A stretch of 64,000 nucleotides of DNA, taken from positions 1,472,438 through 1,536,437 of the forward strand of contig JAUNAC010000001.1 of the NCBI GenBank assembly GCA_030527825.1. Reading direction: 5' to 3'. The number at the start of each line of letters is the position of its first letter. Positions within the stretch are counted from its first letter, which is position 1. Positions 19,166 through 27,564 of this stretch are shown here, one piece after another. Below the pieces are notes generated by a model. It was not told the origin of the DNA. It searched no databases and saw nothing but the letters and a program-made list of their open reading frames with translations. Source of the stretch: Lautropia sp. GTDB taxonomy: Bacteria; Pseudomonadota; Gammaproteobacteria; Burkholderiales; Burkholderiaceae_E. The translations under genes and the position numbers were made by a program.

Positions 19166-19762
19166 TCACGGCTGCCGTATGGCCTCGCTCACTTTCTGGA
19201 TCTGTGTGCCAGGTCGCACGTGGTGTGCAGCAAACCAGCCCCGGTTCATCTCCAGTGCCAGACGTACTGGTCGTTTGGGACAATGGCTGCGCTCGTCCCG
19301 CGGTTGCATGTCGGTCACATCTTCCACCCGGCCGTCGTCGTCCAGAAAGGCGATGCTCAGCGGGATCAGCGTATCCTTCATCCAGAAGCAATATTGGGCA
19401 GGCCGATCGAAAACGAACAGCATGCCATGGTTGTCCGGCATGACAGTCCGATGCATCAGCCCTTGCTGTCTCGTTGTCTCATCGCGGGCAATTTCAGCCT
19501 CGATCTGTTGCCCGCCGCCCTCAAGCAGCATGGTTGGCAGCTTGTAGGGGGGCGCGGCCAGTGCTGCAGGGGCCATGGCCAGCCATGAAGCGAATGCCAG
19601 CCAGGGGGTGAATATCCGGACGGTGTTCAGTGCCGTTTTACAGGCGAAGGCTTCGGCTGCCTTCCCCGTCCGTATCGGCCGGATGCGGTTGAGAAAAGGG
19701 TGAATCGTATGTTGCGTGGTATTGTCAAATGGTGTTGTCTGGAAAGGGGGAACGCGGGCCAT
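19166..19762 (-). CDS. Exported DUF192-family protein
   Basis: About 198 residues from ATG 19762 (TTG 19786 is an alternative; neither has a clear ribosome site). The hydrophobic segment FTPWLAFASWLAMAPAALAA followed by PPYK looks like the core of a signal peptide, but it sits about 50 residues in, so the true start may be further downstream. The mature part has the DUF192 pattern: RDETTRQQGLMHRTVMPDNH, GMLFVFDRPAQYCFWMKDT, IPLSIAFLDDDGRV and ALEMNRGWFAAHHVRPG. Members are small periplasmic or exported beta-barrel proteins of unknown role. Monocistronic. Confidence 0.85.
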   Translation of the reverse strand: MARVPPFQTTPFDNTTQHTIHPFLNRIRPIRTGKAAEAFACKTALNTVRIFTPWLAFASWLAMAPAALAAPPYKLPTMLLEGGGQQIEAEIARDETTRQQGLMHRTVMPDNHGMLFVFDRPAQYCFWMKDTLIPLSIAFLDDDGRVEDVTDMQPRDERSHCPKRPVRLALEMNRGWFAAHHVRPGTQIQKVSEAIRQP

Positions 19763-19986
19763 GATGCTGTCGTTGCGTGTTGTCAAGGGCAGTTGATCAT
19801 ACTCTGATCCCTAGTAATTTCCCTGAAAGCACTCTGACATGTCCGTTCCGAAGGCCAGGCTCTGACCATGCTGGATAGCAGGGCTGGCATAATCCACTCT
19901 CCCCGGGGCATTTGACGCCCGGTGTGACACCGTAGCACCATGTGTTGCGCTACCCGGTGTTAATCCGCACTACAGGTTTACAGCCC

Positions 19987-21240
19987 ATGTACAAACATAT
20001 CAAGGTCCCTGCCCAGGGTCAGAAGATTACCGTCAAGCAGGATTTCTCTCTCGACGTGCCCGATAACCCGATCGTGCCGTACATCGAAGGAGATGGAACC
20101 GGTTTTGACATCACCCCAGTCATGCTGAAAGTGGTGGATGCCGCCGTGCAGAAAGCCTATGGCAGCAAGCGCAAGATCCACTGGATGGAGATCTATGCCG
20201 GCGAGAAGGCTACCAAAGTCTATGGTCCGGATGTCTGGCTGCCTGACGAGACGCTGGATGTCTTGCGAGATTACGTCGTTTCTATCAAGGGGCCTTTGAC
20301 CACGCCAGTCGGGGGCGGAATTCGCTCGCTCAACGTCGCCTTGCGTCAGCAGCTTGACCTCTATGTCTGCCTGCGTCCCGTGCAGTATTTTGACGGTGTA
20401 CCATCGCCGGTGCGCGAGCCCCAGAAGACCGACATGGTGATTTTCCGCGAAAATTCCGAAGACATCTACGCCGGCATTGAGTATGAGGCAGAGTCGGATC
20501 AGGCGAAGAAGCTCATCAACTTCCTTCAAAAGGAACTTGGTGTCAACAAGATCCGCTTCCCCGAGACCTCCGGCATTGGTATCAAACCAGTCTCGAAGGA
20601 AGGTACCGAGCGCCTGGTTCGCAAGGCCATCCAGTATGCCATTGACAACGATAAGCCTTCTGTCACCCTGGTGCACAAGGGCAATATCATGAAATTCACC
20701 GAAGGTGGCTTCCGTGACTGGGGCTACGGGCTGGCGAAGAGGGAATTCGGCGCCGAACTGGTCGATGGTGGCCCGTGGATGAAGCTGAAGAATCCGAAGT
20801 CCGGCAAGGACATCATCGTCAAGGACGTCATCGCTGACGCCTTCCTGCAGCAGATCCTGCTCCGGCCTGCCGAGTACTCGGTCATCGCCACATTAAACCT
20901 CAACGGTGACTATATATCCGACGCCCTTGCCGCCCAGGTCGGAGGCATTGGCATTGCCCCGGGAGCGAACCTGTCGGATTCGGTGGCCATGTTCGAGGCC
21001 ACCCATGGTACGGCACCCAAGTATGCGGGCAAAGATTATGTCAACCCGGGCTCCGAAATCCTCTCGGCCGAGATGATGCTACGTCATATGGGCTGGACTG
21101 AGGCCGCCGATCTGATCATTGCCTCGATGAAAAAGGCCATCGCCAGCAAGAAGGTGACCTATGACTTTGCCCGTCTCATGCCGGATGCCGAACAGGTTTC
21201 CTGTTCAGGTTTTGGCCAGGTGATGATCGACAACATGTAG
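19987..21240 (+). CDS. icd: Isocitrate dehydrogenase (NADP+)
   Basis: TCA-cycle enzyme oxidising isocitrate to 2-oxoglutarate and CO2. 417 residues from the ATG at 19987 (MYKHIKVP); an upstream extension to 19942 is not family-like. The substrate loop [12 protein letters not shown] places S114 at the position phosphorylated by AceK in E. coli. The NADP-specificity segment [19 protein letters not shown] carries the Lys-Tyr pair typical of NADP-dependent enzymes. No aceK lies in the window. A strong hairpin without a T tract follows at 21250-21283. Confidence 0.97.
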   Translation: MYKHIKVPAQGQKITVKQDFSLDVPDNPIVPYIEGDGTGFDITPVMLKVVDAAVQKAYGSKRKIHWMEIYAGEKATKVYGPDVWLPDETLDVLRDYVVSIKGPLTTPVGGGIRSLNVALRQQLDLYVCLRPVQYFDGVPSPVREPQKTDMVIFRENSEDIYAGIEYEAESDQAKKLINFLQKELGVNKIRFPETSGIGIKPVSKEGTERLVRKAIQYAIDNDKPSVTLVHKGNIMKFTEGGFRDWGYGLAKREFGAELVDGGPWMKLKNPKSGKDIIVKDVIADAFLQQILLRPAEYSVIATLNLNGDYISDALAAQVGGIGIAPGANLSDSVAMFEATHGTAPKYAGKDYVNPGSEILSAEMMLRHMGWTEAADLIIASMKKAIASKKVTYDFARLMPDAEQVSCSGFGQVMIDNM

Positions 21241-21249
21241 ATACCCTTA

Positions 21250-21283
21250 CAGCGGGGGCAGCAAGAAGAGCTGCCCTTCGCTG
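21250..21283 (+). other. Stable hairpin downstream of icd
   Basis: Inverted repeat with arms CAGCG (21250-21254) plus GGGCAGC (21256-21262) pairing with GCTGCCC (21270-21276) plus CGCTG (21279-21283), loop AAGAAGA and a small internal bulge. No T tract follows, so it may protect the mRNA 3' end or act with Rho rather than be an intrinsic terminator. Confidence 0.45.
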
Positions 21284-21456
21284 ACATCTGCTGCGCGCCC
21301 CATAGTTTTTAGCGTGTGTGTTTCGCTAGATCCTTGTTGCGCGCACTTGTCGTTCAGAGATCCTGAACAGTCTGGATGGGGTTTGTGGTGGGGCTGCTGC
21401 CACAATGTGCAGACCGGGTGTAATCTATGGCGGGTTTCTGACAAGGAGCGGTATGG

Positions 21457-22719
21457 ATGAAGTTTCTCAAGAAACGTGTGGAGACGAGACTGGACAACCT
21501 GGCAGTCCCCGTGTCGTTGACGTTGCCTTCCGGGGAACAGCTTGGTCGCCCGGACGCTGCGGTACGCCTATATCTGAACGATAATCGGCTGTTGGCGCCG
21601 CTGCTGGCAGGTCAGATGGGAGCATTGGGCGAAGCCGTGGTTGAAGGACGGTTGCGTATTGAAGGCAGTACGCGCGATGTGATGACTGTGGTTGCAGGTC
21701 TGGTGCCTGCTGGTCTGCTGGATCGCCGCCCAGGTTGGGGTCGTCAGCGTCATCTACACTGGTTGTCTCGACGCCGTCATACCCAGGCGCGTGACGCAGA
21801 ACAGATCCAGTTTCATTACGACGTTTCAGATGATTTTTATGCGCTGTGGCTGGATCCGCGTCGAGTGTATTCCTGTGCCTATTATCGTGAGCCAGATTTC
21901 ACGCTGGCTCAGGCGCAGGAAGCCAAGCTTGATCTTATCTGTCGAAAGCTGGCATTGCAACCTGGCGAGCGCTTTCTGGATATCGGTGCAGGCTGGGGCG
22001 GCTTGTTGTTGTGGGCAGCGGAAAACTACGGGGTGGACGCCACGGGCATTACGTTGTCGAAGAACCAGTACGCATACGTGCAGCAGCTCATCGCCCAGAA
22101 GGGGCTCCAAGATCGGGTGCGTATCTATCTGAAGGATTATCGTGATCTGGATGGCGGCTTACCATATGACAAGATTGCTTCCATAGGCATGTTCGAGCAT
22201 GTGGGGCGAGCCAATCTGCCTGGCTATTTCAAGACTTTGTATCGCCTGCTGAAACCGGCCGGGCTGCTCATGAACCATGGCATTACGGCAGGGGGCGTGC
22301 ACAATAGTCAGGTTGGTGCCGGTTTGGGCAGCTTCATCGGCAAATACATATTCCCTGGTGGCGAATTGGTGCACGTCAGTCAAGTGATGCACGACATGGC
22401 TAACAGTGGGCTGGAGGCCGTGGATGTCGAGAATCTGAGGCCACATTATGCCCGCACGTTGTGGGACTGGTCGGATGCGCTGGAGGCTAGCCAATCTGCT
22501 GCTGCGCGTGTATTGGAAGATTCAGCTGGTGCCGAGGCAGGCCAACGCATCCTGCGGGCTTACCGCTTGTACCTGGCAGGATGTGCACTAGCTTTTGAAA
22601 ATGGCTGGGTGTCGTTGTATCAGCTGCTAGCAACCCGTCCCAGTGGCCGTCTTGATGAAGGCATTTTGCCCGGGGCCCAGTCTGTCTATCCTTACAATCG
22701 TTCCTACATATATTGTTGA
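21457..22719 (+). CDS. cfa: Cyclopropane-fatty-acyl-phospholipid synthase family protein
   Basis: SAM-dependent enzyme that methylenates unsaturated acyl chains of membrane phospholipids. 420 residues; AAGGAG eight bases before the ATG decides the start. The N-terminal lipid-binding domain (1-125) precedes the typical entry QFHYDVSDDFYALWLDP. The SAM-binding motif FLDIGAGWGG begins at residue 173, followed by GITLSKNQYAYVQQ and SIGMFEHVGRANLPGYF. The C-terminal helix LYLAGCALAFENGWVSLYQ is also family-like. Monocistronic, with no visible terminator. Confidence 0.94.
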   Translation: MKFLKKRVETRLDNLAVPVSLTLPSGEQLGRPDAAVRLYLNDNRLLAPLLAGQMGALGEAVVEGRLRIEGSTRDVMTVVAGLVPAGLLDRRPGWGRQRHLHWLSRRRHTQARDAEQIQFHYDVSDDFYALWLDPRRVYSCAYYREPDFTLAQAQEAKLDLICRKLALQPGERFLDIGAGWGGLLLWAAENYGVDATGITLSKNQYAYVQQLIAQKGLQDRVRIYLKDYRDLDGGLPYDKIASIGMFEHVGRANLPGYFKTLYRLLKPAGLLMNHGITAGGVHNSQVGAGLGSFIGKYIFPGGELVHVSQVMHDMANSGLEAVDVENLRPHYARTLWDWSDALEASQSAAARVLEDSAGAEAGQRILRAYRLYLAGCALAFENGWVSLYQLLATRPSGRLDEGILPGAQSVYPYNRSYIYC

Positions 22720-23028
22720 GCTGCCAGCATTAAAGGGCCGGAGGATAGGTGATGCCAACCTGAATACCCGGCCCACGGCATAGCGGCTGGATCCTGCATT
22801 TCTCACGTAATGCGCGCTCACGGCCCTGCGTGCCTCATGCTTCATCTGTGAGGGATCGGCTGTTTGATGATGGCCAAAATTGGCTTGCCAATGGCCACAC
22901 TCATATTGTATTTATTGATAATTATTTTGATTTATGTTCTATGATTGCCACTGACTTGCGGGTGCTATCCGCTTCACAGGATTCCTGCCTGCAGCTTTAT
23001 CGGGTGTGTCATAAAAGGAGATCTATCC
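22720..23028. other. Intergenic region with AT-rich promoter-like segment
   Basis: 309 bases between cfa and the PrpD-like gene. Bases 22900-22940 are AT-rich in a GC-rich setting and include TGATAATTATTTTGA (22916-22930), which matches 13 of 15 positions of the 7-1-7 Fur pattern TGATAATNATTATCA. A ribosome site AAAGGAG lies 8 bases before the ATG at 23029. No RNA gene or coding frame is recognised in the rest. Confidence 0.45.
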
Positions 23029-24423
23029 ATGGCGAGTGCAGCCCCTATTCCTTTTGAGCAGACAGAGGTCTATCAGCTGGCCAAATTTGTGGCGTCGGCC
23101 GATCAGAAACACATGTCTTCGGAAGCGCGCGAAGAATTGAAAAAACGCATCCTGGATAGCTTTGGTGTAGGTATTGGCGCGCTGGATGGTGAGCCCATTC
23201 GTTATATCCGTCAGCAGATTGACGATTTTGGCGGCCGCCCATTATCGACTTTGATTGGCGGCGGCAAGACGGCGCCTGATCGGGCGGCTTTCTATAACGG
23301 CGCACTGGTACGCTATCTGGATTTTATGGACAGCTATCTGGCCAAAGGGGAGACCTGCCATCAGAGTGACAATCTTGGCGCAGTGCTGGCTGCTGCGGAA
23401 TATGCGAATGCCAGTGGTGCTACGCTTCTGAGCGCCATGGCGGTGGCATATCAGGTTCAGGGGCGACTATGTGATGTAGCGCCGGTACGCGCAAAAGGAT
23501 TTGATCATACTGTGCAGGGTGCTTATGCCGTGGCTGCCGGGGTGTCGCGTGCCCTGGGGATGGACGCTGCCCATACAGCAAATGCTATCGCCATCAGTGG
23601 CACAGGAAACAACGCCCTGCGCGTGACACGCACGGGCGCGTTGTCACACTGGAAAGGACTGGCTTATCCGAACACCGCCTTCATTGGCACTCATTCAGCC
23701 TTTCTGGCCTACCGCGGCATTACCGGGCCTGCCGAGGTCTTCGAGGGCAACAAGGGGTTCAAGGAGGCCATTGCAGGAAAATTCAGCATTGACTGGAGCA
23801 AGGAGGATCTGGAGAACGTTCGAAAATCCATCATCAAGCGGTATAACGCTGAAATTCACTCCCAGTCGAGCATTGAGGCAGCGCTGGATCTGCAGAAAGC
23901 CAAGGGCTTCAGGGCCAGCGACATAGAGAAACTGGAAATCGATATTTTTGATGTGGCTTTCCACATCATTGGCGGTGGGGAAGAAGGCGACAAGACCATC
24001 ATCCGCACCAAGGAAGAGGCGGATCATTCCCTTCAGTACATGGTGGCAGTGGCACTGCTTGATGGCAATGTTCTTCCCGCCCAGTACGAGGCCGACCGTA
24101 TTGTCAAGGCGGATGTTCAGGATCTGCTCAAGCGGGTTGTCGTGCGGCCACGCCAGGAATACACCGATCGCTTCCCGCAGGAAGTGGTGACGACGCTGCG
24201 CTTCACCCTCAAAAATGGAACCACCCACGAAATCACCAAGACGGATTATGAGGGGTTCAACACACGGCCCATGAGCTGGGACACAGTGGTTGCCAAGTTC
24301 ACTGGCCTGGCTACGCCGTTCACCAGTGAGAAAGTTCGCAGGAATCTGATTGATGCCGTGCGCCATCTGGAGGACATCCAGGTGCGCGATCTGGTGGCGA
24401 TCATTGCCGACCTGAAGGCCTGA
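23029..24423 (+). CDS. MmgE/PrpD-family protein
   Basis: 464 residues; AAAGGAG upstream of ATG 23029 decides the start over an upstream extension to 22945. The all-helical MmgE/PrpD domain runs over most of the protein: KKRILDSFGVGIGALDGEPI, NGALVRYLDFMDSYLAKGE (with TCHQSDNLG following), GFDHTVQGAYAVAAGVSRAL, and the small domain near 270-420. Known members include 2-methylcitrate dehydratase and cis-aconitate decarboxylase. No prpB or prpC is nearby, so methylcitrate dehydration is not supported by context. The next gene, 179 bases on, encodes a ComA-like protein, suggesting a shared but unknown pathway. Confidence 0.88.
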   Translation: MASAAPIPFEQTEVYQLAKFVASADQKHMSSEAREELKKRILDSFGVGIGALDGEPIRYIRQQIDDFGGRPLSTLIGGGKTAPDRAAFYNGALVRYLDFMDSYLAKGETCHQSDNLGAVLAAAEYANASGATLLSAMAVAYQVQGRLCDVAPVRAKGFDHTVQGAYAVAAGVSRALGMDAAHTANAIAISGTGNNALRVTRTGALSHWKGLAYPNTAFIGTHSAFLAYRGITGPAEVFEGNKGFKEAIAGKFSIDWSKEDLENVRKSIIKRYNAEIHSQSSIEAALDLQKAKGFRASDIEKLEIDIFDVAFHIIGGGEEGDKTIIRTKEEADHSLQYMVAVALLDGNVLPAQYEADRIVKADVQDLLKRVVVRPRQEYTDRFPQEVVTTLRFTLKNGTTHEITKTDYEGFNTRPMSWDTVVAKFTGLATPFTSEKVRRNLIDAVRHLEDIQVRDLVAIIADLKA

Positions 24424-24453
24424 TCGAAGACCCAGCAGCGGTTCATGTGTTTT

Positions 24454-24488
24454 GCCTGCCGTGCGGCGCACCGCACGGCGGCAGGCAT
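24454..24488. repeat. Large hairpin between the PrpD-like and ComA-like genes
   Basis: The arms GCCTGCCGTGCGG and CCGCACGGCGGCAGGC (24454-24466 and 24471-24486) pair over the tetraloop CGCA with a three-base bulge. A second, smaller inverted repeat (TGGCC / GGCCA) follows at 24498-24516. No clear T tract follows either, so they are more likely RNA processing or stability elements, or a partial terminator, within a possible two-gene transcript. Confidence 0.55.
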
Positions 24489-24602
24489 GCAAGTGCCTGG
24501 CCGCCGGCGCAGGCCACGCAGCCGGGATCTATGGCTCCCTGGCTGGTTTAGTGGCCCTTTTTTGAAGGGGCATGCCGAAGCAATGACATCTGGAGAAATC
24601 TG

Positions 24603-25448
24603 ATGAGCAAGCAACAGTCCAAGATCTGGAAAAGCCGTTCCTTCCCCTATGTGCCGATGAACGAACGTGATCCGAAACCCAGGGACAGATCCATTACCGA
24701 AATTCGCGGCCCTTACTACGCCATGGTGACTCCGACCTATGTGAGCGAGTTGCTGGAAGGGGTGGGCGAACATGTGGATGGCTTCAAGTATGCAGGGGGA
24801 TCGTTTTCCTTGATGCCTGCCGATTACATCCGGCGGATGAATCGTATTTGCCACGACCACGGTGTGTATGTCTCAACCGGAGGATGGATCGAAAATGTGC
24901 TGGCTCGCGCCCCCGGCCATATCGACGACTATATCGCCGAGGTGAAGAAGCTTGATTTTGACATGATCGAGCTATCCACCGGTTTCATCCAGTTGCCTGT
25001 TCCCGATCTGCTGCGGCTGATCGAGAAGGTGAAAAAGGCGGGGCTGAAGCCGAAGCCTGAAATCGGCATTCAGTTCGGCGCGGGCGGCGACACCAGCCAG
25101 GCCGAGCTTGAAGCGGAAGGGACGCGTGACCCGCAGATTCTCATTGATACGGCCAACGAGTGCCTGAATGCGGGCGCCTCCATCATCATGATCGAATCCG
25201 AAGGCATCACGGAAAATGCCGATCCGTGGCGCACGGATGTGGCCGCCAAGATCATGAAGAATGTGGGCATGGAGAACGTGATGTTCGAGGCGGCCGATCC
25301 CCAGGTGTTCAGCTGGTACATCAAGAACTACGGTATTGACGTGAACCTGTTTGTCGACCACAGCCAGATCGTGCAGCTGGAGTGTCTGCGGCGTGGCATT
25401 TGGGGCACGAAGAGCACCTTTGGACGCATCACCACGTATCGTCCGTAA
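24603..25448 (+). CDS. Phosphosulfolactate synthase (ComA/HSA32) family protein
   Basis: 281-residue TIM-barrel-type protein. Segments GFKYAGGSFSLMP, VYVSTGGWIENVLARAP, FDMIELSTGFIQLP, KPEIGIQFGAGGD, SIIMIESEGIT and VNLFVDHSQIVQLE follow the family of archaeal (2R)-phospho-3-sulfolactate synthase, which adds sulfite to PEP in coenzyme M synthesis, and of plant HSA32 heat-stress proteins. Other coenzyme M genes are absent and a bacterium of this type is not known to make that cofactor, so the substrate here is open. The ATG at 24603 is preceded by TGGAGAA. Its upstream neighbour is an MmgE/PrpD protein; the downstream dld gene is convergent. Confidence 0.85.
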   Translation: MSKQQSKIWKSRSFPYVPMNERDPKPRDRSITEIRGPYYAMVTPTYVSELLEGVGEHVDGFKYAGGSFSLMPADYIRRMNRICHDHGVYVSTGGWIENVLARAPGHIDDYIAEVKKLDFDMIELSTGFIQLPVPDLLRLIEKVKKAGLKPKPEIGIQFGAGGDTSQAELEAEGTRDPQILIDTANECLNAGASIIMIESEGITENADPWRTDVAAKIMKNVGMENVMFEAADPQVFSWYIKNYGIDVNLFVDHSQIVQLECLRRGIWGTKSTFGRITTYRP

Positions 25449-25474
25449 TATCGTGGGCCTGGGACCGATCTGTC

Positions 25475-27172
25475 TCAGGCCCAGTTCTTTTCCCGGGAAG
25501 TGTGGCCAATTCCCGGGTTGAAGCTGTTGGTGGGATCCAGTGAGCGGTAGAAGCGCTGTAGAGCCGGACGGGCATGATATAGATGACCGACATTGTGTTC
25601 CGCTGGATATTGTGCGCCACGGGCATCCAGCAGCGTCAGCATCTGCTGTTCCAGCGCGTGGCAATCATGTCCCTTTTTCACGATGTAGTCCTGGTGAAAG
25701 ACGTGGCACATGAAATGTCCGTAGTACAGCTTGTGGCTGATCTGTTCGTCGAGGTTCTCTGGAAGTTTTTCGAACCAGTCCGGGTCGTTTCGCCGCAGGG
25801 CCACATCCAGGGCAACAATGTCTTCCACTTCCTGATCGTGCACCGCCCGATAACGTACCGCCGCTGATGCCACAGCGAAACGGTGCAACATGGCTGCCTG
25901 GGTTTCCGTCGCGTTGCATTCAAAGAAAGCGCCCTGATCCGGGTCAGAAAAATGGCTGTTCAGGTATTGGCGCGCCTCGTCCATGCCAGGGCCGCCCATT
26001 TTCAGGATCAGGTGATGTTCATACTGATCCCGGAATGACCGTAGACGAGGAGGCAGATGCTGGGGGAGCAGACCTGCCAGCCGCTGCAGCGCCTTGTCGG
26101 AAAAATGGCGCGGCAGAAAGCGCAATCGGCGAGCTGCCCGGTCGACCCATGTCTTGGCCTGGAACAAGGCAGGCAGGCGGTGCGTGCCCAGCAGGCGAAT
26201 CATCCAGACAGTGTCCTTGCCATAGATGGCAGCGATATCGAATGCGTGGCGGTGGATGTATTCTCCCGAAATGGGCAGTGCCTGAAAGTTTGTCAGCATA
26301 TGACGCCGCAGGCGGCTCAGAACTGCGGTGTCGTGTGTGCCGATGTAGAAAACCGCTGTCTCCTTCTCCAGAGGGAAAGTGTCGAGGCGAACAGCAAATA
26401 CTCCGAGCTTTCCGGCGCTGCCTGATGCTTCATAGTGTCTGGCGGGATCAGCATTGAAGCGGGCCGGACTGTCGGCATCGACCTGGCGAACGTGGTGACA
26501 GTAGGCATGATCATGGCCTTTCCGGTTGACGGGCAGTACATCACGCGCTTCGTAGCGGGCTTGTTGCAGGTTCGTCAGAATTTCCTCGGGTGTGTGCCCC
26601 AGATGGATCCCCAGGTGGTTAATCAGCTGCAGCTCGCCATCGGCGGTGAGCTGGGCATATAGCGCCATTTCGGTATAGGCGGGACCTCGCTGAACCAGGG
26701 CACCACCGGAGTTATTGCAGATGCCGCCGATGACGGAGGCACCGATGCAGGATGAACCAATGACCGAATGCGGTTCACGTCCGTGTTGTTTCAGCAGTGC
26801 TTCCAGCTCATTGAGTGTGGATCCGGGTAGGCACACCACCTGCTCAGCCTCTTGGATGAGTTGAATGCCATCCATGCGTCTGGTACTGATGATGACCAGA
26901 TCGCGTGCGTAGTCACTGCCATCCGGCGTTGATCCGCCTGTCAGGCCCGTGTTGGCCGCCTGACTGATAATGATGACATCTGCGGCCACACAGGCTTTAA
27001 GCACTTCCCAGTATTCCAGCAGGGTACCGGGCAGAATGACCGCCAGCGCATTGCCCTGACCGAAGCGGTAGCCTGTCCGGAAGGGTTCGGTGCGGGCCGG
27101 GTCGGTCAGGACGTATCTGAGACCCACGATTGTTTGGAGCTGTGCAATGAGCTGGGGCTGCGTAGATGACAT
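25475..27172 (-). CDS. dld: Quinone-dependent D-lactate dehydrogenase
   Basis: Peripheral membrane FAD enzyme passing electrons from D-lactate to quinone. 565 residues, the length of the E. coli Dld family. The FAD-binding PCMH domain includes ISQAANTGLTGGSTPDGSD, then CLPGSTLNELEALLKQHGRE, SVIGSSCIGASVIGGICNNS and SGGALVQRGPAYTEMALYA. The C-terminal membrane-binding domain includes HHLILKMGGPGMDEA and a final HNVGHLYHARPALQRFYRSL followed by DPTNSFNPGIG, as in Dld. ATG start. It converges on the ComA-like gene and is preceded on its own strand by the DUF3325 gene after 45 bases. Confidence 0.95.
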   Translation of the reverse strand: MSSTQPQLIAQLQTIVGLRYVLTDPARTEPFRTGYRFGQGNALAVILPGTLLEYWEVLKACVAADVIIISQAANTGLTGGSTPDGSDYARDLVIISTRRMDGIQLIQEAEQVVCLPGSTLNELEALLKQHGREPHSVIGSSCIGASVIGGICNNSGGALVQRGPAYTEMALYAQLTADGELQLINHLGIHLGHTPEEILTNLQQARYEARDVLPVNRKGHDHAYCHHVRQVDADSPARFNADPARHYEASGSAGKLGVFAVRLDTFPLEKETAVFYIGTHDTAVLSRLRRHMLTNFQALPISGEYIHRHAFDIAAIYGKDTVWMIRLLGTHRLPALFQAKTWVDRAARRLRFLPRHFSDKALQRLAGLLPQHLPPRLRSFRDQYEHHLILKMGGPGMDEARQYLNSHFSDPDQGAFFECNATETQAAMLHRFAVASAAVRYRAVHDQEVEDIVALDVALRRNDPDWFEKLPENLDEQISHKLYYGHFMCHVFHQDYIVKKGHDCHALEQQMLTLLDARGAQYPAEHNVGHLYHARPALQRFYRSLDPTNSFNPGIGHTSREKNWA

Positions 27173-27217
27173 ATCTTGAGTGCGTCGACGCTGCAGCAGA
27201 TGATGCGGTTGCCAGCG

Positions 27218-27547
27218 TCAGCTGCGAGTGTCGGATTTGGGCCGGTGATGGTGGGTGCCGCGGCAGCGGATGATGACAATGAGGCCAAGATACACCAGCC
27301 AGGCGGAAAGGGACAGATGGGTTGTCCATGCCACCAGTCCCTGAGCAGTTCCCTGTGCTCTCAGTGCGCAGAGAAGTGCCATGCCCAATAGCAGGCCGGC
27401 GGTGAGGCGCAGCCTGCGGTTGGTCACCGGTGTCAGGGTACGATTCAGCAGATCTTGCTGGTGACGTGTCATCGCCATGGCGAGCATGGCCATAGCCGGC
27501 CATGTGATGAGCAAGAGGCAGAGGTGATTCAGTGCAGTGCCCGTCAT
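27218..27547 (-). CDS. DUF3325-family membrane protein
   Basis: 109 residues with three predicted membrane segments (about 5-25, 45-65 and 75-95) and a basic His-rich tail. The pattern (LLLITWPAMAMLAMAMTRHQ, RRLRLTAGLLLGMALLCALR, LSAWLVYLGLIVI) and its place after a PepSY-associated membrane protein match DUF3325, found with DUF3649 next to TonB-dependent siderophore receptors in many proteobacteria. Function unknown. 17 bases separate it from the PepSY gene, so it is in the same operon. Confidence 0.75.
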   Translation of the reverse strand: MTGTALNHLCLLLITWPAMAMLAMAMTRHQQDLLNRTLTPVTNRRLRLTAGLLLGMALLCALRAQGTAQGLVAWTTHLSLSAWLVYLGLIVIIRCRGTHHHRPKSDTRS

Positions 27548-27564
27548 GGTGTCAGGGCTCGCTT

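Noticed and set aside
19978..20676. Open frame of 232 codons on the minus strand inside icd
   Set aside because: Antisense to icd; shadow of high-GC coding DNA.
24603..25448. Evidence for a coenzyme M pathway
   Set aside because: Only a ComA-like gene is present; ComB, ComC and later steps are absent from the window, and Burkholderiales are not known to use coenzyme M.
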